The notes beneath the pieces were generated by a model. The model was not told the origin of the DNA and searched no databases. It saw only the letters and a list, made by a program, of their open reading frames with translations. From the NCBI GenBank assembly GCA_963742725.1, contig CAVUMX010000001.1:992001-1056000 (forward strand): a stretch of DNA of 64,000 bases. The letters are read 5' to 3'. The number at the start of each line of letters is the position of its first letter. Within the stretch, counting starts at the first letter, position 1. This document shows positions 1-9,202 of the stretch, one piece after another. Source of the stretch: CAVVAL01 sp963742725. GTDB taxonomy: Bacteria > Actinomycetota > Actinomycetes > Mycobacteriales > Cryptosporangiaceae. Made by a program: the position numbers and the translations under genes.

Positions 1-19
1 ACGGCAGGGGATTACCCGG

Positions 20-1150
20 ATGATCGTCCGGGTGTCCAAGCAAGCCCTACACATCGTGGAGGTCGCCGCTCAGCCTGATCCGGCGACCGTCCTGCCCGTC
101 CGCCTCCAGTTCGACGACGCCGACACACCCATCGACGTGCTCGACGCGCTGCTGATCACCCGCTTCAGCTCCGGTGCCCAGCCCGCCGCGCGGACCACGT
201 CGATCAGCCGCCTCCGCAAGGACGCGACGCTGCTGCCCGATGGAGCCACCGTCATCCGCACCGCCCGCGAGGACAATCGCCGCTCGGTCCTCGCCGCCGG
301 CGACGGCTGGACGCTGCTGGCCGTCCGGTGGGAGGACGGCGGCAAGGTCTCCGTCACCGCTGTCACCGACGAACTGGCCGCCGAGGTGCTGGCCGAGGCC
401 GTCCGCGACGCCGAGGAGCCGCCGGCGGAAGACTCCGGCATCGTGACGATGGGCTTCTGGCACCGGGCGCCGCACGGTCCGCGCCGGCAGTCGCGCGGGA
501 TCGCCGCGCCGGTCTGGGACGACATCCGGGCGAACTACGCGTCCGGCGTCGTGGGCGCCGTCGACCGGCTGATGGGCCTCTCCCCCGACGGGCTCGCGGG
601 CCGGCTCCTGCTGCTGCACGGCCCGCCGGGCACCGGCAAGACCACGGCCCTGCGCGCGCTCGCCCAGTCGTGGCGCAGCTGGTGCCAGATCGACTGCGTC
701 CTCGACCCGGAGCGCCTCTTCGACGACCCCGCCTACCTGCTCGACGTCGCCCTCGGCCACGAGGACGAAGAGGACGTCAAGTGGCGGCTCCTGCTCCTGG
801 AGGACTGCGACGAGCTGGTCCGGGGCGAGGCCAAGCAGTCGACCGGGCAGGCGCTGTCCCGGCTGCTCAACCTCACCGACGGGCTGCTCGGGCAGGGCTG
901 CCGGACCCTCGTCGGCATCACGACCAACGAGGACCTGGCACGCCTCCACCCGGCCGTCACCCGCCCCGGGCGCTGCCTCGCGAAGATCGAGGTCAGCCCC
1001 CTGTCTGCGGGCGAGGCGTCGGCATGGCTGGGTACGTCGGCCGGGATCGGGCCGGACGGCGCCACGCTCGCCGAGCTGTACGCGCTGCGCAACGACCTCG
1101 CGCCGGTCGTCGCCGACGCCCCGGACACCGCGATCGGCCTGTACCTGTAG
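20..1150 (+). CDS. AAA family ATPase, DUF5925-like
   Basis: A 376-residue cytoplasmic P-loop ATPase. The Walker A motif GPPGTGKTT lies at about residues 201-209, and a Walker B-like segment LLLLEDCDEL lies near residue 260. The sensor-like stretch VGITTNED and the conserved TRPGRC follow. The first 130 residues are a separate domain of the kind found in actinobacterial DUF5925 ATPases. ATG at 20 follows a purine-rich GGCAGGGG. The domain assignment is firm, but the cellular role (remodelling or chaperone-like) is unknown. It ends at a convergent junction with the GH85 gene, across a strong inverted repeat. Confidence 0.85.
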   Translation: MIVRVSKQALHIVEVAAQPDPATVLPVRLQFDDADTPIDVLDALLITRFSSGAQPAARTTSISRLRKDATLLPDGATVIRTAREDNRRSVLAAGDGWTLLAVRWEDGGKVSVTAVTDELAAEVLAEAVRDAEEPPAEDSGIVTMGFWHRAPHGPRRQSRGIAAPVWDDIRANYASGVVGAVDRLMGLSPDGLAGRLLLLHGPPGTGKTTALRALAQSWRSWCQIDCVLDPERLFDDPAYLLDVALGHEDEEDVKWRLLLLEDCDELVRGEAKQSTGQALSRLLNLTDGLLGQGCRTLVGITTNEDLARLHPAVTRPGRCLAKIEVSPLSAGEASAWLGTSAGIGPDGATLAELYALRNDLAPVVADAPDTAIGLYL

Positions 1151-1188
1151 CCGCCGCACCGCCCGCCCGGCGCACCGCCGCGCCACCC

Positions 1189-1247
1189 CGAGTTTCGGAC
1201 TTTTGAGGGTTCCCAGGCTCGCCCGACCCTCAAAAGTCCGAAACTCG
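1189..1247. repeat. 22-bp inverted repeat at a convergent junction
   Basis: Perfect 22-bp arms at 1189-1210 and 1226-1247 surround a 15-nt loop. The arm core GAGTTTCGGACTTTTGAGG recurs at 25425-25443. The element sits between two convergent genes, so it can act as a bidirectional terminator. The shared arm sequence suggests a dispersed repeat family rather than an ordinary terminator. Confidence 0.85.
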
Positions 1248-1260
1248 GCGCAGGGGAGCG

Positions 1261-3663
1261 CTAGGTGCCCCAGGCCTCGAACTCGTAGACGCGGGCCGCC
1301 GGGTCGCCGTTCTGGGTCGGCGTGGTGACGTTGAGCCGCACGTACCGGGCCGTCTCGGCCACGGTGTGGGACGACTCGTTCGCCGTGTTGGCGGTGACCG
1401 TGGTGACCGTCCGCCACGCCTCCGTCGTGGCCGACCGCACCTGGATCGTGTACGCGCGGGTGTTCCAGGCGGCCTGCTCACCGCCGGTGCCCGCGTGCTT
1501 GATCACGAACCGGTCGAGCGAGCGCGCCGAGCCGAGGTCCACCTCCATCCAGCGCGACGAGCTCAGCGAGCACCACTTGTCGGCGTTGCCCCCGCTGACA
1601 CTGCCGTTGACGGCCTTGGCCGCCCCCTCGGTCGCCGCGCACGACGAGTCGGCCGTGGCCGGCTGGTTCAGCGCCAGGTTCGACGACACCGGCCCGCCGG
1701 ACCAGGACACGGTCGTGGTGGCGGGCGCCGACCGTCCGCCCTCGGCGCCGACGGCCTCGATGTCGATCGTCGTGGTCGCCTCGGTGCCGACGCGGTCGAG
1801 CTGCGGGACGAAGTACGCGTCGTTCGGCGTGCTGCCGAGGTACGTGCGGCCGCCGCCGGGGTTCCGGCGGAACACGTCGTACTGGCGCACGGTGCCGCCG
1901 GTCCAGCCGAGGCGGAGCGACTTGCGGCTGGACGACACGTCTGTGACGCCGAGGACGGCCGCCCCGGACGGCGCGGCCACCGTGTCGACGGTGCCGTCGT
2001 AGACGGACAGCTGCCCCACCCGGATCGAGTAGGACGGCACCGAGCCGGCCGCCTGGAGACCGATCTGCGCGATCGTCCGCCCCGCGTACGCCGAGAGATC
2101 GACGGTTTTGCGTTCCCAGCCGGTGCCGCTCGTGGAGCCGAGATCGAGCGTGGTGAACGAGGTCGGGCTGTCGGTGAACGCGACGGCCGCCCGCAGGTTC
2201 GTCGGCCCGGCGGCGGGTGTCTTGACGACGATCGACAGCTTCGTGTCCGACGCCACGGGCAGCCGTGTCTGGTACAGCCGCACGGTGTTGGTCGCCGACA
2301 GCGCGCCGGACAGCAGGAGCGAGCTGCCGCCCTCGTACGCGTCCGAGAAGTCGATGCTCGGGGTGAGCTTCGCGCCGGACGACTGGACGACCCAGCGGTA
2401 GGTCGGCGGTACGTCCTGGACGGACAGGTTGTGCCACGTGCCGGTGCGCAGCCGGGAGCCGCCGACCGAATAGTGGTCGCCCTGGCCGGCGTTGAAGCTG
2501 GTCAGGAACGGTTTTGCGGTGATGGGCGTCGACTCGGCGACGTAGTTCGCGAGGCCCTTCCAGGCACTGGTCGTCGTCGTGTTGGACGGGTCGGCGTTGG
2601 CGCCCACCCAGTACCGGGAGTCGCGGGTGTGGAAGTCCGCGCGCGAGGTGGACGACTTCCAGGTCCACTCCGGACGGTAGATGCCCAGCGACGTGACGTG
2701 CGGCTGCCCGGCCGGGAACACGGCGTTCCAGTTGGCGCCGCTGTTGTAGCCGTTGGCCTCGGTGTCGATGCCGGAGTACAGGTCGAACTCGCTGCGGCCG
2801 AGCCCCCGGGCGTGCGTGCGCGACGAGGTGAGCGACGACCAGCCGAAGTCGAGGAACATCGACTCCGACACCCGCGCGCCGTTCTCCTGGAGGAACGCGT
2901 CGTTGTTGCCGTTCAGCGCGTCCTGCCAGGAGACGCTGCCGCTCTCGGTCATCGCGTCGTACCACATGAACTCGACCGGGCCGCGCGAGCGCGCGTACCG
3001 CATGGCGTTGCGCAGCTCGGTGGCCAGAGCGGCGTCGCCGCCGGCGGTCTCCTGGTTGATGAACCAGCCCTCGAACCCGTAGTGCTGGGCGACCTGCACG
3101 AGCTTGTCCGCCACCGGGTACGTGTTGCCGGACTTCTGCACGAAGTCCCGGACCCACTGGATCTGGCCGCCGTACGCGGTGGGCGGGAAGAACACCGTCC
3201 CGTACACCTTGACGCCGTTGCGGTGCGCGGCGTCGATGACGGTCGGGTTCGGCGCCAGGATCAGGCCCTCGCTCGCGGATCCGCCCCAGAACACCAGGGT
3301 GTCGATGTACTGCCAGTACCCGAAGGCGTAGTAGTTCGGGTCGGCGCCGCCCTGCGACGGGTTGTTCGACGTCGGCGCGAACGAGACGAGCGAGGCGACC
3401 CGGCCCTCGTTGGCACGGGAGTTCGCGTTGGCCTTGAGCGCGGGATCGACCGTCCGGGCGCGCAGCGGCACGCGGCCACGGTTGAAGCGGGCGTCCGGAT
3501 CGGAGGTCGGCGTCCAGTTCAGGATCGTGTTCGGGTGCCAGTAGGAGGCGTACGGCTGGTTGCCGGGCGCGAGCTGGGGTGCGCTGGGTGGTGCGGCACC
3601 GGCCTCGGCGGGGGCGGTCACGAGCAGCGCGGATAAGAGCAGGAGCACGAGCGTCGATCGCAT
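1261..3663 (-). CDS. Secreted GH85 endo-beta-N-acetylglucosaminidase with C-terminal discoidin-like domain
   Basis: An 800-residue secreted enzyme expected to cut the chitobiose core of N-glycans, releasing the glycan. The start ATG at 3663 follows GGGAGG and opens a signal peptide (MRSTLVLLLLSALL). The GH85 catalytic loop WFINQET lies near residues 200-206. In this family the Asn and Glu form the substrate-assisted pair. Beta-sandwich and fibronectin-like segments follow. The last ~140 residues, from LNQPATADSSC onward, resemble an F5/8 type C carbohydrate-binding domain. It is divergent from a DUF1080-type sugar hydrolase, suggesting joint use of glycans. Confidence 0.9.
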   Translation of the reverse strand: MRSTLVLLLLSALLVTAPAEAGAAPPSAPQLAPGNQPYASYWHPNTILNWTPTSDPDARFNRGRVPLRARTVDPALKANANSRANEGRVASLVSFAPTSNNPSQGGADPNYYAFGYWQYIDTLVFWGGSASEGLILAPNPTVIDAAHRNGVKVYGTVFFPPTAYGGQIQWVRDFVQKSGNTYPVADKLVQVAQHYGFEGWFINQETAGGDAALATELRNAMRYARSRGPVEFMWYDAMTESGSVSWQDALNGNNDAFLQENGARVSESMFLDFGWSSLTSSRTHARGLGRSEFDLYSGIDTEANGYNSGANWNAVFPAGQPHVTSLGIYRPEWTWKSSTSRADFHTRDSRYWVGANADPSNTTTTSAWKGLANYVAESTPITAKPFLTSFNAGQGDHYSVGGSRLRTGTWHNLSVQDVPPTYRWVVQSSGAKLTPSIDFSDAYEGGSSLLLSGALSATNTVRLYQTRLPVASDTKLSIVVKTPAAGPTNLRAAVAFTDSPTSFTTLDLGSTSGTGWERKTVDLSAYAGRTIAQIGLQAAGSVPSYSIRVGQLSVYDGTVDTVAAPSGAAVLGVTDVSSSRKSLRLGWTGGTVRQYDVFRRNPGGGRTYLGSTPNDAYFVPQLDRVGTEATTTIDIEAVGAEGGRSAPATTTVSWSGGPVSSNLALNQPATADSSCAATEGAAKAVNGSVSGGNADKWCSLSSSRWMEVDLGSARSLDRFVIKHAGTGGEQAAWNTRAYTIQVRSATTEAWRTVTTVTANTANESSHTVAETARYVRLNVTTPTQNGDPAARVYEFEAWGT

Positions 3664-3730
3664 GACGCCTCCCGGGTGGGCGTGGGGTGGCGGCGACAAT
3701 ACCGGCAGACAGCACAGATCAGGACCAGAT

Positions 3731-3743
3731 CACGAATATCGTG
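3731..3743. promoter_or_regulatory. Palindrome between two divergent glycan genes
   Basis: CACGA-ATA-TCGTG is centred in the 134-bp gap between the GH85 gene and the DUF1080-type gene. The size and place suit a repressor operator controlling both. No regulator gene lies beside it, so the regulator is unknown. Confidence 0.35.
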
Positions 3744-3797
3744 CTTAACTCTTCGGACCTCACTCACTTGCGCCCCCCGTACGTGAAGGAGAGACGC

Positions 3798-4490
3798 ATG
3801 ACCCGCATCTCGTGGCTCGCGGTACTGGTCGCAGCCGGGTTGGTGCTGGCGTTACCCGGGACGGCCGTGTCCCGCCCGCCGGACGACCCCGCGTTCGTGT
3901 CCATGTTCGACGGCCGGACGCTCGACGGGTGGACGTCGTCCAAGGCGGGCGACTACGTCGTCAGGGACGGCACGATTCACAGCACCGGCAAGAACCGCGG
4001 CTGGATCTACTACGACAAGGCCCAGTACGGCAGTTTCCGGTGGGTCTTCCACCTCCGGCAGGTCAAGGGGAACCACAAGCCGACCGTGCTGATCTGGGGC
4101 ACGACGACGCCGATCCGGGACGCGCTCGGCGCCATCCAGTTCCAGCCCCCGAACGGCGGCCACTGGGACTACCGGCCCGGCCACAACAACAGCGGCAAGC
4201 AGTACTTCACGAAGTACCCGCACCCGTCCTGGGACGTGAAGAAGTGGGCGCAGTGCGAGATCCTCGCCAACCAGGAGACCGGCGTCGCCCGGATGGCGTG
4301 CTGTCCGCTCACCGCCGGCTCCCCACGCTGCACGGGCGTCGAGGTGCTGAAGTTCACCGACAAGACGGCCGGGCGGGTCGCGCCGATCGCGATCCAGATC
4401 CACAACAAGGGCATCGAGGACGAGTACCGGAACCTGCTCGTCGAATCGCCCGTCGCGAACCCTGACGTGCTGGTCAGTACGTCCTGGTGA
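3798..4490 (+). CDS. Secreted DUF1080 (3-keto-disaccharide hydrolase-like) protein
   Basis: A 230-residue protein with a signal peptide (about residues 1-27, ending near TAVSRP). A single concanavalin-like DUF1080 domain begins at FVSMFDGRTLDGW, the usual opening of this family. Some members hydrolyse 3-keto-glycosides or bind glycans. ATG at 3798 follows GAAGGAGA at the right distance. The divergent GH85 gene and the shared gap suggest both act on extracellular glycans. The exact substrate is not visible. Confidence 0.8.
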   Translation: MTRISWLAVLVAAGLVLALPGTAVSRPPDDPAFVSMFDGRTLDGWTSSKAGDYVVRDGTIHSTGKNRGWIYYDKAQYGSFRWVFHLRQVKGNHKPTVLIWGTTTPIRDALGAIQFQPPNGGHWDYRPGHNNSGKQYFTKYPHPSWDVKKWAQCEILANQETGVARMACCPLTAGSPRCTGVEVLKFTDKTAGRVAPIAIQIHNKGIEDEYRNLLVESPVANPDVLVSTSW

Positions 4491-4495
4491 AGCGG

Positions 4496-4529
4496 GCGTG
4501 GCGGCCCGGCCCTCCCCGGGCCGCCACGC
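4496..4529. terminator. Bidirectional hairpin terminator
   Basis: Perfect 14-bp arms at 4496-4509 and 4516-4529 with a 6-nt loop, placed between the convergent DUF1080-type gene and the small membrane-protein gene. There is no strong T tract, as is common in high-GC actinomycetes. Confidence 0.7.
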
Positions 4530-4550
4530 TCCCCCGGCAGCGACCCGGCC

Positions 4551-4997
4551 TCAGCCGACGATCGCGAGGACGATGGCCAGCACCACCGTGACCGCGGCCA
4601 GGACGATGGCGCCCACCGCCATCGTCCGCGGCATCCCGCTGGTGTGCCGGTCCACATTGGTCGCGAGGTAGGCGGCACCTGCCGCGAGCACCGCAGGCAG
4701 TCCGATCCAGAAGACGGACAGCGAGAGGAAGCCGACGACCCCGAGGATCAGCGCGGTCATGCCGATCGTGCCGGCCTTCGCGCCTTTCATGACCTGCGGC
4801 ACGATCAGCCAGAACACCACGATCGTGGCGACGAGGGCGATCGCGAGCACGACCAGGTAGTCGGACCACGCGTTCGACGTGCTGTCGCGGAACGTGCCGA
4901 TCGCGGTGAGGATCGCGGCCAGAACGAAGCCTCCGCCCGCGACGGCGTAGCGGTTCATCCAGAGTTGCGGGTGCATGTGTGCAGCCGGAACTGTCAT
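4551..4997 (-). CDS. Small four-helix membrane protein, unknown function
   Basis: A 148-residue hydrophobic protein with four predicted membrane segments (roughly residues 18-36, 46-68, 77-101 and 124-147). No catalytic motif is visible. ATG at 4997 follows AAAGGGG. An inner ATG (residue 14) is possible but has no better ribosome site. It reads toward the DUF1080-type gene and is separated by 108 bp from the GlxA-type regulator gene upstream on the same strand. I do not recognise the family. Confidence 0.7.
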   Translation of the reverse strand: MTVPAAHMHPQLWMNRYAVAGGGFVLAAILTAIGTFRDSTSNAWSDYLVVLAIALVATIVVFWLIVPQVMKGAKAGTIGMTALILGVVGFLSLSVFWIGLPAVLAAGAAYLATNVDRHTSGMPRTMAVGAIVLAAVTVVLAIVLAIVG

Positions 4998-5105
4998 GGC
5001 AAGCCCCTTTCAGGCTCGCCGGCATCACCCTCTCGGGGCGGTGTTCGGCACTGTCGATCCTCCGCCCGTGGCGATGGCGCGGCAATCAGCCGAAACGTCC
5101 GAACC

Positions 5106-6050
5106 TCAGGGGGTGGTGCGGAACGTGCGACGGTAGCTGGCCGGCGCCACCCCGACCGCGGCGTGCAGGTGCTGGCGGAGCGATGTGGCCGTGCCGAAGC
5201 CGGCCTGCACGGCCACCCGGTCGATCGGCAGGTCGGTGGTCTCCAGCAGCCGGCGCGCGTGCTCGACCCGCTGCACCGCGAGCCACCGGCCCGGGCTGAC
5301 CCCGGTCTCCTCGCGGAACCGCCGCGTGAACGTGCGGACGCTCATGCCCGCGTGCCGCGCGAGCGTCTCCAGATCGAGGCCGGTGTGCAGGTGTTCGGCC
5401 GCCCAGGCGCGGGTGGCGGCGGTGCTCGCGTCGCCCGGCTCCGGGACGGGACGCTCGATGAACTGGGACTGGCCACCGTCCCGCCAGGGCGGTACGACGC
5501 ACCGTCGCGCGGTGCGGTTGGCGAGCTGGCTGCCGTGGTCGCGCCGGACGACGTGCAGGCACAGATCGATGCCCGCCGCGACGCCGGCCGAGGTGAGCAC
5601 GTCGCCGTCGTCGACGAACAGCACGTCCGGATCGAGGTCGACGTCCGGGAAGTGCCGGCGGAACAGCTCGGCGTAGGCCCAGTGCGTCGTCGCGGAACGG
5701 CCGTCGAGCAGCCCGGCCGTGGCGAGGACGAACGCGCCCGTGCAGATCGACATCACCCGGGCGTGCGTGGCCCGCAACGCCGCCGTGACCGACGCCGGCT
5801 CGCTGAAGACCGACTCGCGCGTCACGCCGGGCACGACCACCGTGTCGGCCCAGTCCAGCAGGTCGAGCCCGTACTCCGGCAGCACGGCGAAGCCGGCCGA
5901 CGTGCGCACCGGACCGCCGTCGGCCGTACACGTGCGGACCTCGTACAGATGCTCGCCCGAGAGCGTCCGCGCCGCCCAGAAGACCTGGTTGGGCACGCCG
6001 AGGTCGAACGGCATCACGCCGTCGAGCGCGAGAACAGCCACCTTGTGCAT
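5106..6050 (-). CDS. GlxA-type transcription regulator (DJ-1/PfpI plus AraC HTH)
   Basis: A 314-residue regulator. Residues 1-180 form a DJ-1/PfpI class-I amidotransferase-like domain with the nucleophile-elbow region SICTGAFVLA. The C-terminal ~95 residues hold two helix-turn-helix units of the AraC/XylS type (LARHAGMSVRTFTRRFREE and IDRVAVQAGFGTATSLRQH). Such proteins sense small molecules and bind DNA. It is divergent from an MFS transporter gene only 70 bp away, so that transporter is the likely target. The inducer is unknown. Confidence 0.88.
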   Translation of the reverse strand: MHKVAVLALDGVMPFDLGVPNQVFWAARTLSGEHLYEVRTCTADGGPVRTSAGFAVLPEYGLDLLDWADTVVVPGVTRESVFSEPASVTAALRATHARVMSICTGAFVLATAGLLDGRSATTHWAYAELFRRHFPDVDLDPDVLFVDDGDVLTSAGVAAGIDLCLHVVRRDHGSQLANRTARRCVVPPWRDGGQSQFIERPVPEPGDASTAATRAWAAEHLHTGLDLETLARHAGMSVRTFTRRFREETGVSPGRWLAVQRVEHARRLLETTDLPIDRVAVQAGFGTATSLRQHLHAAVGVAPASYRRTFRTTP

Positions 6051-6120
6051 GGCTGGATTCTTTCACATATTGTCATTCAGGCCACTGGTTGGCCGTGCAC
6101 CATTCGCCGAGCATTGCTGC

Positions 6121-7398
6121 GTGACGACTACCGAAGCACCACCCCGCCGCCAACTCCACCCGGCCTGGATCGTCGCCGCGATCGCGCTCGTCGCGACCGT
6201 CGGCGCCGCCGGTTTCCGCGCCACGCCCGGCGTCCTCATCACGCCGTTGCAGGACGAGTTCGGCTGGTCGACCGCCACGATCTCCGCGGCTGTCTCGGTC
6301 AACCTGATCCTGTTCGGGCTCACCGCGCCGTTCGCCGCCGCGCTCATGGAGCGGTTCGGGATGCGCCGCGTGGTGACGTGCGCGTTGCTGCTGGTCTCGG
6401 CCGGGAGCGGGCTGACGATCTTCATGCGCGACAGCTGGCAGCTCGTCGCCTGCTGGGGGCTGCTGGTCGGGCTCGGCACCGGGTCGATGGCGTTCGCGTT
6501 CGTGGCCACGGTCACCGACCGCTGGTTCGTCAAGCACCGTGGCCTGGTCACCGGCGTCCTCACTGCGGCCGGCGCGGCGGGGCAGCTCGTCTTCCTGCCC
6601 CTGCTGGCCCTGCTGGTCGGACGGTATGGCTGGCGGGTGGCCGCGCTCACGGTCGCGGGGGCGGCGCTGGCCGTCGTGCCGATGATCGCGCGGTGGCTCC
6701 ACAACAGCCCGGCCGACATCGGACGGACCGCCTACGGCACCGACGACCCCGCGCCGCCGCCGGTCAACACCGGAGCCGCCCGGCGCGCGCTCACCGCGCT
6801 GCGCGACGCGTCCCGGACCGGCGCGTTCTGGATTCTGGTCGGCGGTTTCGCGATCTGCGGCGCCACGACGAACGGGCTGATCGGCACCCACTTCATCCCG
6901 GCCGCGCACGACCACGGGATGCCCGTGACGGCCGCCGCCGGTCTGCTGGCGCTCGTCGGCATCTTCGACATCGTCGGGTCGATCGCGTCCGGCTGGCTCA
7001 CCGACCGCTACGACCCGCGCGTCCTGCTGGGGATCTACTACGGCTTCCGCGGCCTGTCACTGGTGGCGCTGCCGAACCTGTTCGCCAGCGACCTGCGCCC
7101 GAGCATGCTCGTGTTCATCCTCCTGTACGGGCTCGACTGGGTGGCCACCGTGCCGCCGACGATCGCGCTGTGCCGCGAGTGGTTCGGCATGTCCGGCGCG
7201 GTCGTGTTCGGCTGGGTGTTCGCGGCGCACCAGCTCGGCGCGGCGTTCGCGGCGACGGCCGGCGGCGCGGTCCGGGACCAGCTCGGCTCGTACTCGACGG
7301 CGTTCTACGCCGCCGGCGGCCTGTCCGTCATCGCGGCGGCGTTGTCGGTGTCGCTGCGACGCGCCGGCCAGGTCCGCCGGTGGCGGGTGGCGGTCTAA
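6121..7398 (+). CDS. MFS transporter (oxalate/formate antiporter-like)
   Basis: A 425-residue protein with about twelve membrane helices. The loop between helices 2 and 3, ALMERFGMRRVV, is the MFS signature, and TDRYDPR repeats it in the second half. Overall sequence style fits the OFA/monocarboxylate-type branch. GTG at 6121 is the best start, just ahead of a short charged N-terminus and helix 1. No ribosome site is visible before it. Divergent from the GlxA-type regulator, which probably controls it. Substrate unknown. Confidence 0.8.
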   Translation: MTTTEAPPRRQLHPAWIVAAIALVATVGAAGFRATPGVLITPLQDEFGWSTATISAAVSVNLILFGLTAPFAAALMERFGMRRVVTCALLLVSAGSGLTIFMRDSWQLVACWGLLVGLGTGSMAFAFVATVTDRWFVKHRGLVTGVLTAAGAAGQLVFLPLLALLVGRYGWRVAALTVAGAALAVVPMIARWLHNSPADIGRTAYGTDDPAPPPVNTGAARRALTALRDASRTGAFWILVGGFAICGATTNGLIGTHFIPAAHDHGMPVTAAAGLLALVGIFDIVGSIASGWLTDRYDPRVLLGIYYGFRGLSLVALPNLFASDLRPSMLVFILLYGLDWVATVPPTIALCREWFGMSGAVVFGWVFAAHQLGAAFAATAGGAVRDQLGSYSTAFYAAGGLSVIAAALSVSLRRAGQVRRWRVAV

Positions 7399-7426
7399 CA
7401 GGGTGGCGCTCTAACAGGGTGTCCGC

Positions 7427-8035
7427 TCAGCAGGTCTGCCAGATGAAGCGGTAGGTCGTGCGGATGCTGCCGTCGAGGGAGTCCAGGCCCAGCATGCTCG
7501 TGGTCGTCGTCGGGTCCGACGAGCCGGCGGCGACCCGTAGCTCCGTGTCGATGTTCAGCTTGCGGGACTTGCCGCACGGCGACCAGGACCGGTCGGCCGG
7601 ATCGGTGAGGTCCGTGGTGTGCCAGATGTCGTCGAACGGACCGCGGAAGTCGTGGTCGTGGGGCATCGGCCGGGGCTGGGTCTGGAACTGGTAGCTGGCC
7701 CGCTGCGTGCCGGTGGCGCCGGGTTCGAGCATGCCGAATCCCCGGTAGTCGACCTGTTCGATGGCGTACGTCATCCCGGTGGGGATGTCGACGCGCACGG
7801 TGATCTTGCAGTCCTTGCGGTAGTCGTTGGGCTTGGCCCCGACCCCCACTCTCGCCAGGTACTCGCTGTAGGTGACCGTGAACGCCTGGCCGTCCGGGGA
7901 GAGGGCGACCGCGACTGTCTGCTTGCGGCACCCGGACCCGTTGACCTTGACGACGTCGATGACGACCCCGGGCTGCGCGGGCGGGGGAACTAGGAGGGAA
8001 AGGAACAGGCTGACGGCTGCGACCGCACTGATCAT
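7427..8035 (-). CDS. Secreted DUF4360-like protein
   Basis: A 202-residue exported protein. The start ATG at 8035 follows GGGAGG. A signal peptide covers about residues 1-22. The mature part opens with VKVNGSGCRKQTVAV and has paired cysteines (KDCKITV, SPCGKSRKL, WQTC), the pattern of DUF4360, a family of small secreted proteins in actinomycetes and fungi with no settled function. It converges on the MFS gene with only 28 bp between stops. Confidence 0.8.
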   Translation of the reverse strand: MISAVAAVSLFLSLLVPPPAQPGVVIDVVKVNGSGCRKQTVAVALSPDGQAFTVTYSEYLARVGVGAKPNDYRKDCKITVRVDIPTGMTYAIEQVDYRGFGMLEPGATGTQRASYQFQTQPRPMPHDHDFRGPFDDIWHTTDLTDPADRSWSPCGKSRKLNIDTELRVAAGSSDPTTTTSMLGLDSLDGSIRTTYRFIWQTC

Positions 8036-8104
8036 GGATCCTCCCGGATCGCGATGATTTGTGCGGGCGCACGCTAGTGATGCGCGGTGAACGGTGTCAA
8101 CAGG

Positions 8105-8935
8105 TCAGCGGCGGGCCAGCGCGCGCCGGGCACCGAGGCTGCGGATCAACCCTTCCGAGACGTTGAGGTCGGACGGGACGAACCCCTTCATGCCCGCCGC
8201 CCGCAGCATCGCCGTGACCACGCAGTTCGACGCGATCGCGCCGCCCATCCACGCCGGGTCGTACGGCGAGAGCCGCACCAGCGCGCGGCGTTCCATCCGT
8301 GCGAGCCGGCCGGCCATCTGCTCGAAGTCGGTCCGGCCGCACCGTCCCGCCGGCAGCGGCACGCCGACGTGCCGAAGGTACGTCAGCTCGCCGCCGGTGT
8401 AGGCGAACGGGCCGAAGTCCGGCGGGAGCATGCTCCGCACGTAGTCGGTGCACTCGTCGACGCGGCGCAGCGCCGGCTCGCGGTTCAGGTCGAACCGGAC
8501 GTTGAGGTCCACGATGCCGAACCGGAGATGTGTGGCCAGGCCCGCCGGCGGGACGATCTGGATGCTCCGCCCGCCGGCGCTCACGACGGCCAGGTCGCGG
8601 CGCAGTCCCGAGCAGGCGGCGGCGTGCCTGATCAGGTCCGCCTCGCGCTCGTGCGTGATCAGCTCGAAGTCCGTCCCGTACCGGCCGCAGATCTCCGACA
8701 CCACCTGCGCGAGCGCGGGGTGCGTCCGCAGCACGGCCGTTCCGACGACCGTGCACTGCGCGTCCGGAAAGCCGGTGCGGACCCGCTCCAGTACCTCCGG
8801 CAGAGCGTCCACGAGGGCGACCGCCGAGACGGGCTCGTCCGCCCCGTGCCAGGCGACGGTGTCCAGCAGAGCCAGGTGCTCGGCGTGCCGGTAGATCTTC
8901 AGGCTGTGGCTGCCGATGTCGACGATGATCGTCAT
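8105..8935 (-). CDS. Ppx/GppA phosphatase-like protein
   Basis: A 276-residue protein of the sugar-kinase/Hsp70-like fold, similar to exopolyphosphatase and pppGpp phosphohydrolase. VDIGSHSLKIYR near the N-terminus is the phosphate-binding loop, but the usual DxGSNS reads DIGSHS. A second loop is VVSAGGRSIQIV, where catalytic members have DIGGGS. The changed second loop and the short length (about 300 or more is usual) make activity uncertain. It could sense rather than hydrolyse. It is divergent from a LuxR-type regulator gene across 267 bp. Confidence 0.65.
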   Translation of the reverse strand: MTIIVDIGSHSLKIYRHAEHLALLDTVAWHGADEPVSAVALVDALPEVLERVRTGFPDAQCTVVGTAVLRTHPALAQVVSEICGRYGTDFELITHEREADLIRHAAACSGLRRDLAVVSAGGRSIQIVPPAGLATHLRFGIVDLNVRFDLNREPALRRVDECTDYVRSMLPPDFGPFAYTGGELTYLRHVGVPLPAGRCGRTDFEQMAGRLARMERRALVRLSPYDPAWMGGAIASNCVVTAMLRAAGMKGFVPSDLNVSEGLIRSLGARRALARR

Positions 8936-9202
8936 GCGCTGACCGCCCCGTTCAAGTCCGTCTCACCCATCCGTTTACTACGGGAGATTCCCCCAATTTT
9001 CATTGCGCCGCACTGCGCGCCCAGGGCGCGCACCGGCGCGCCGGGACACCACACTCATGCCGCCTGACCAGCGGAAACAGTGCGATTCCCCGTGTCCACG
9101 GCGGGCACCGCGAGTGCGCCGAGCCCTTACGCCAATCTGCCGGATGCCGCTCCGGGGCGGTATAAGCAGTAGTGCGTATTGCCCCACAGGAGGACCCACT
9201 GA

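Noticed and set aside
47..1417. Long open frame antisense to the AAA ATPase
   Set aside because: Arg/Gly/Val-rich translation typical of a GC-rich shadow frame, with no motif. The plus-strand ATPase has clear Walker motifs.
6080..6096. GGCC-N7-GGCC between the GlxA-type and MFS genes as an operator
   Set aside because: Four-base GGCC arms are common in such DNA. No longer symmetry is present.
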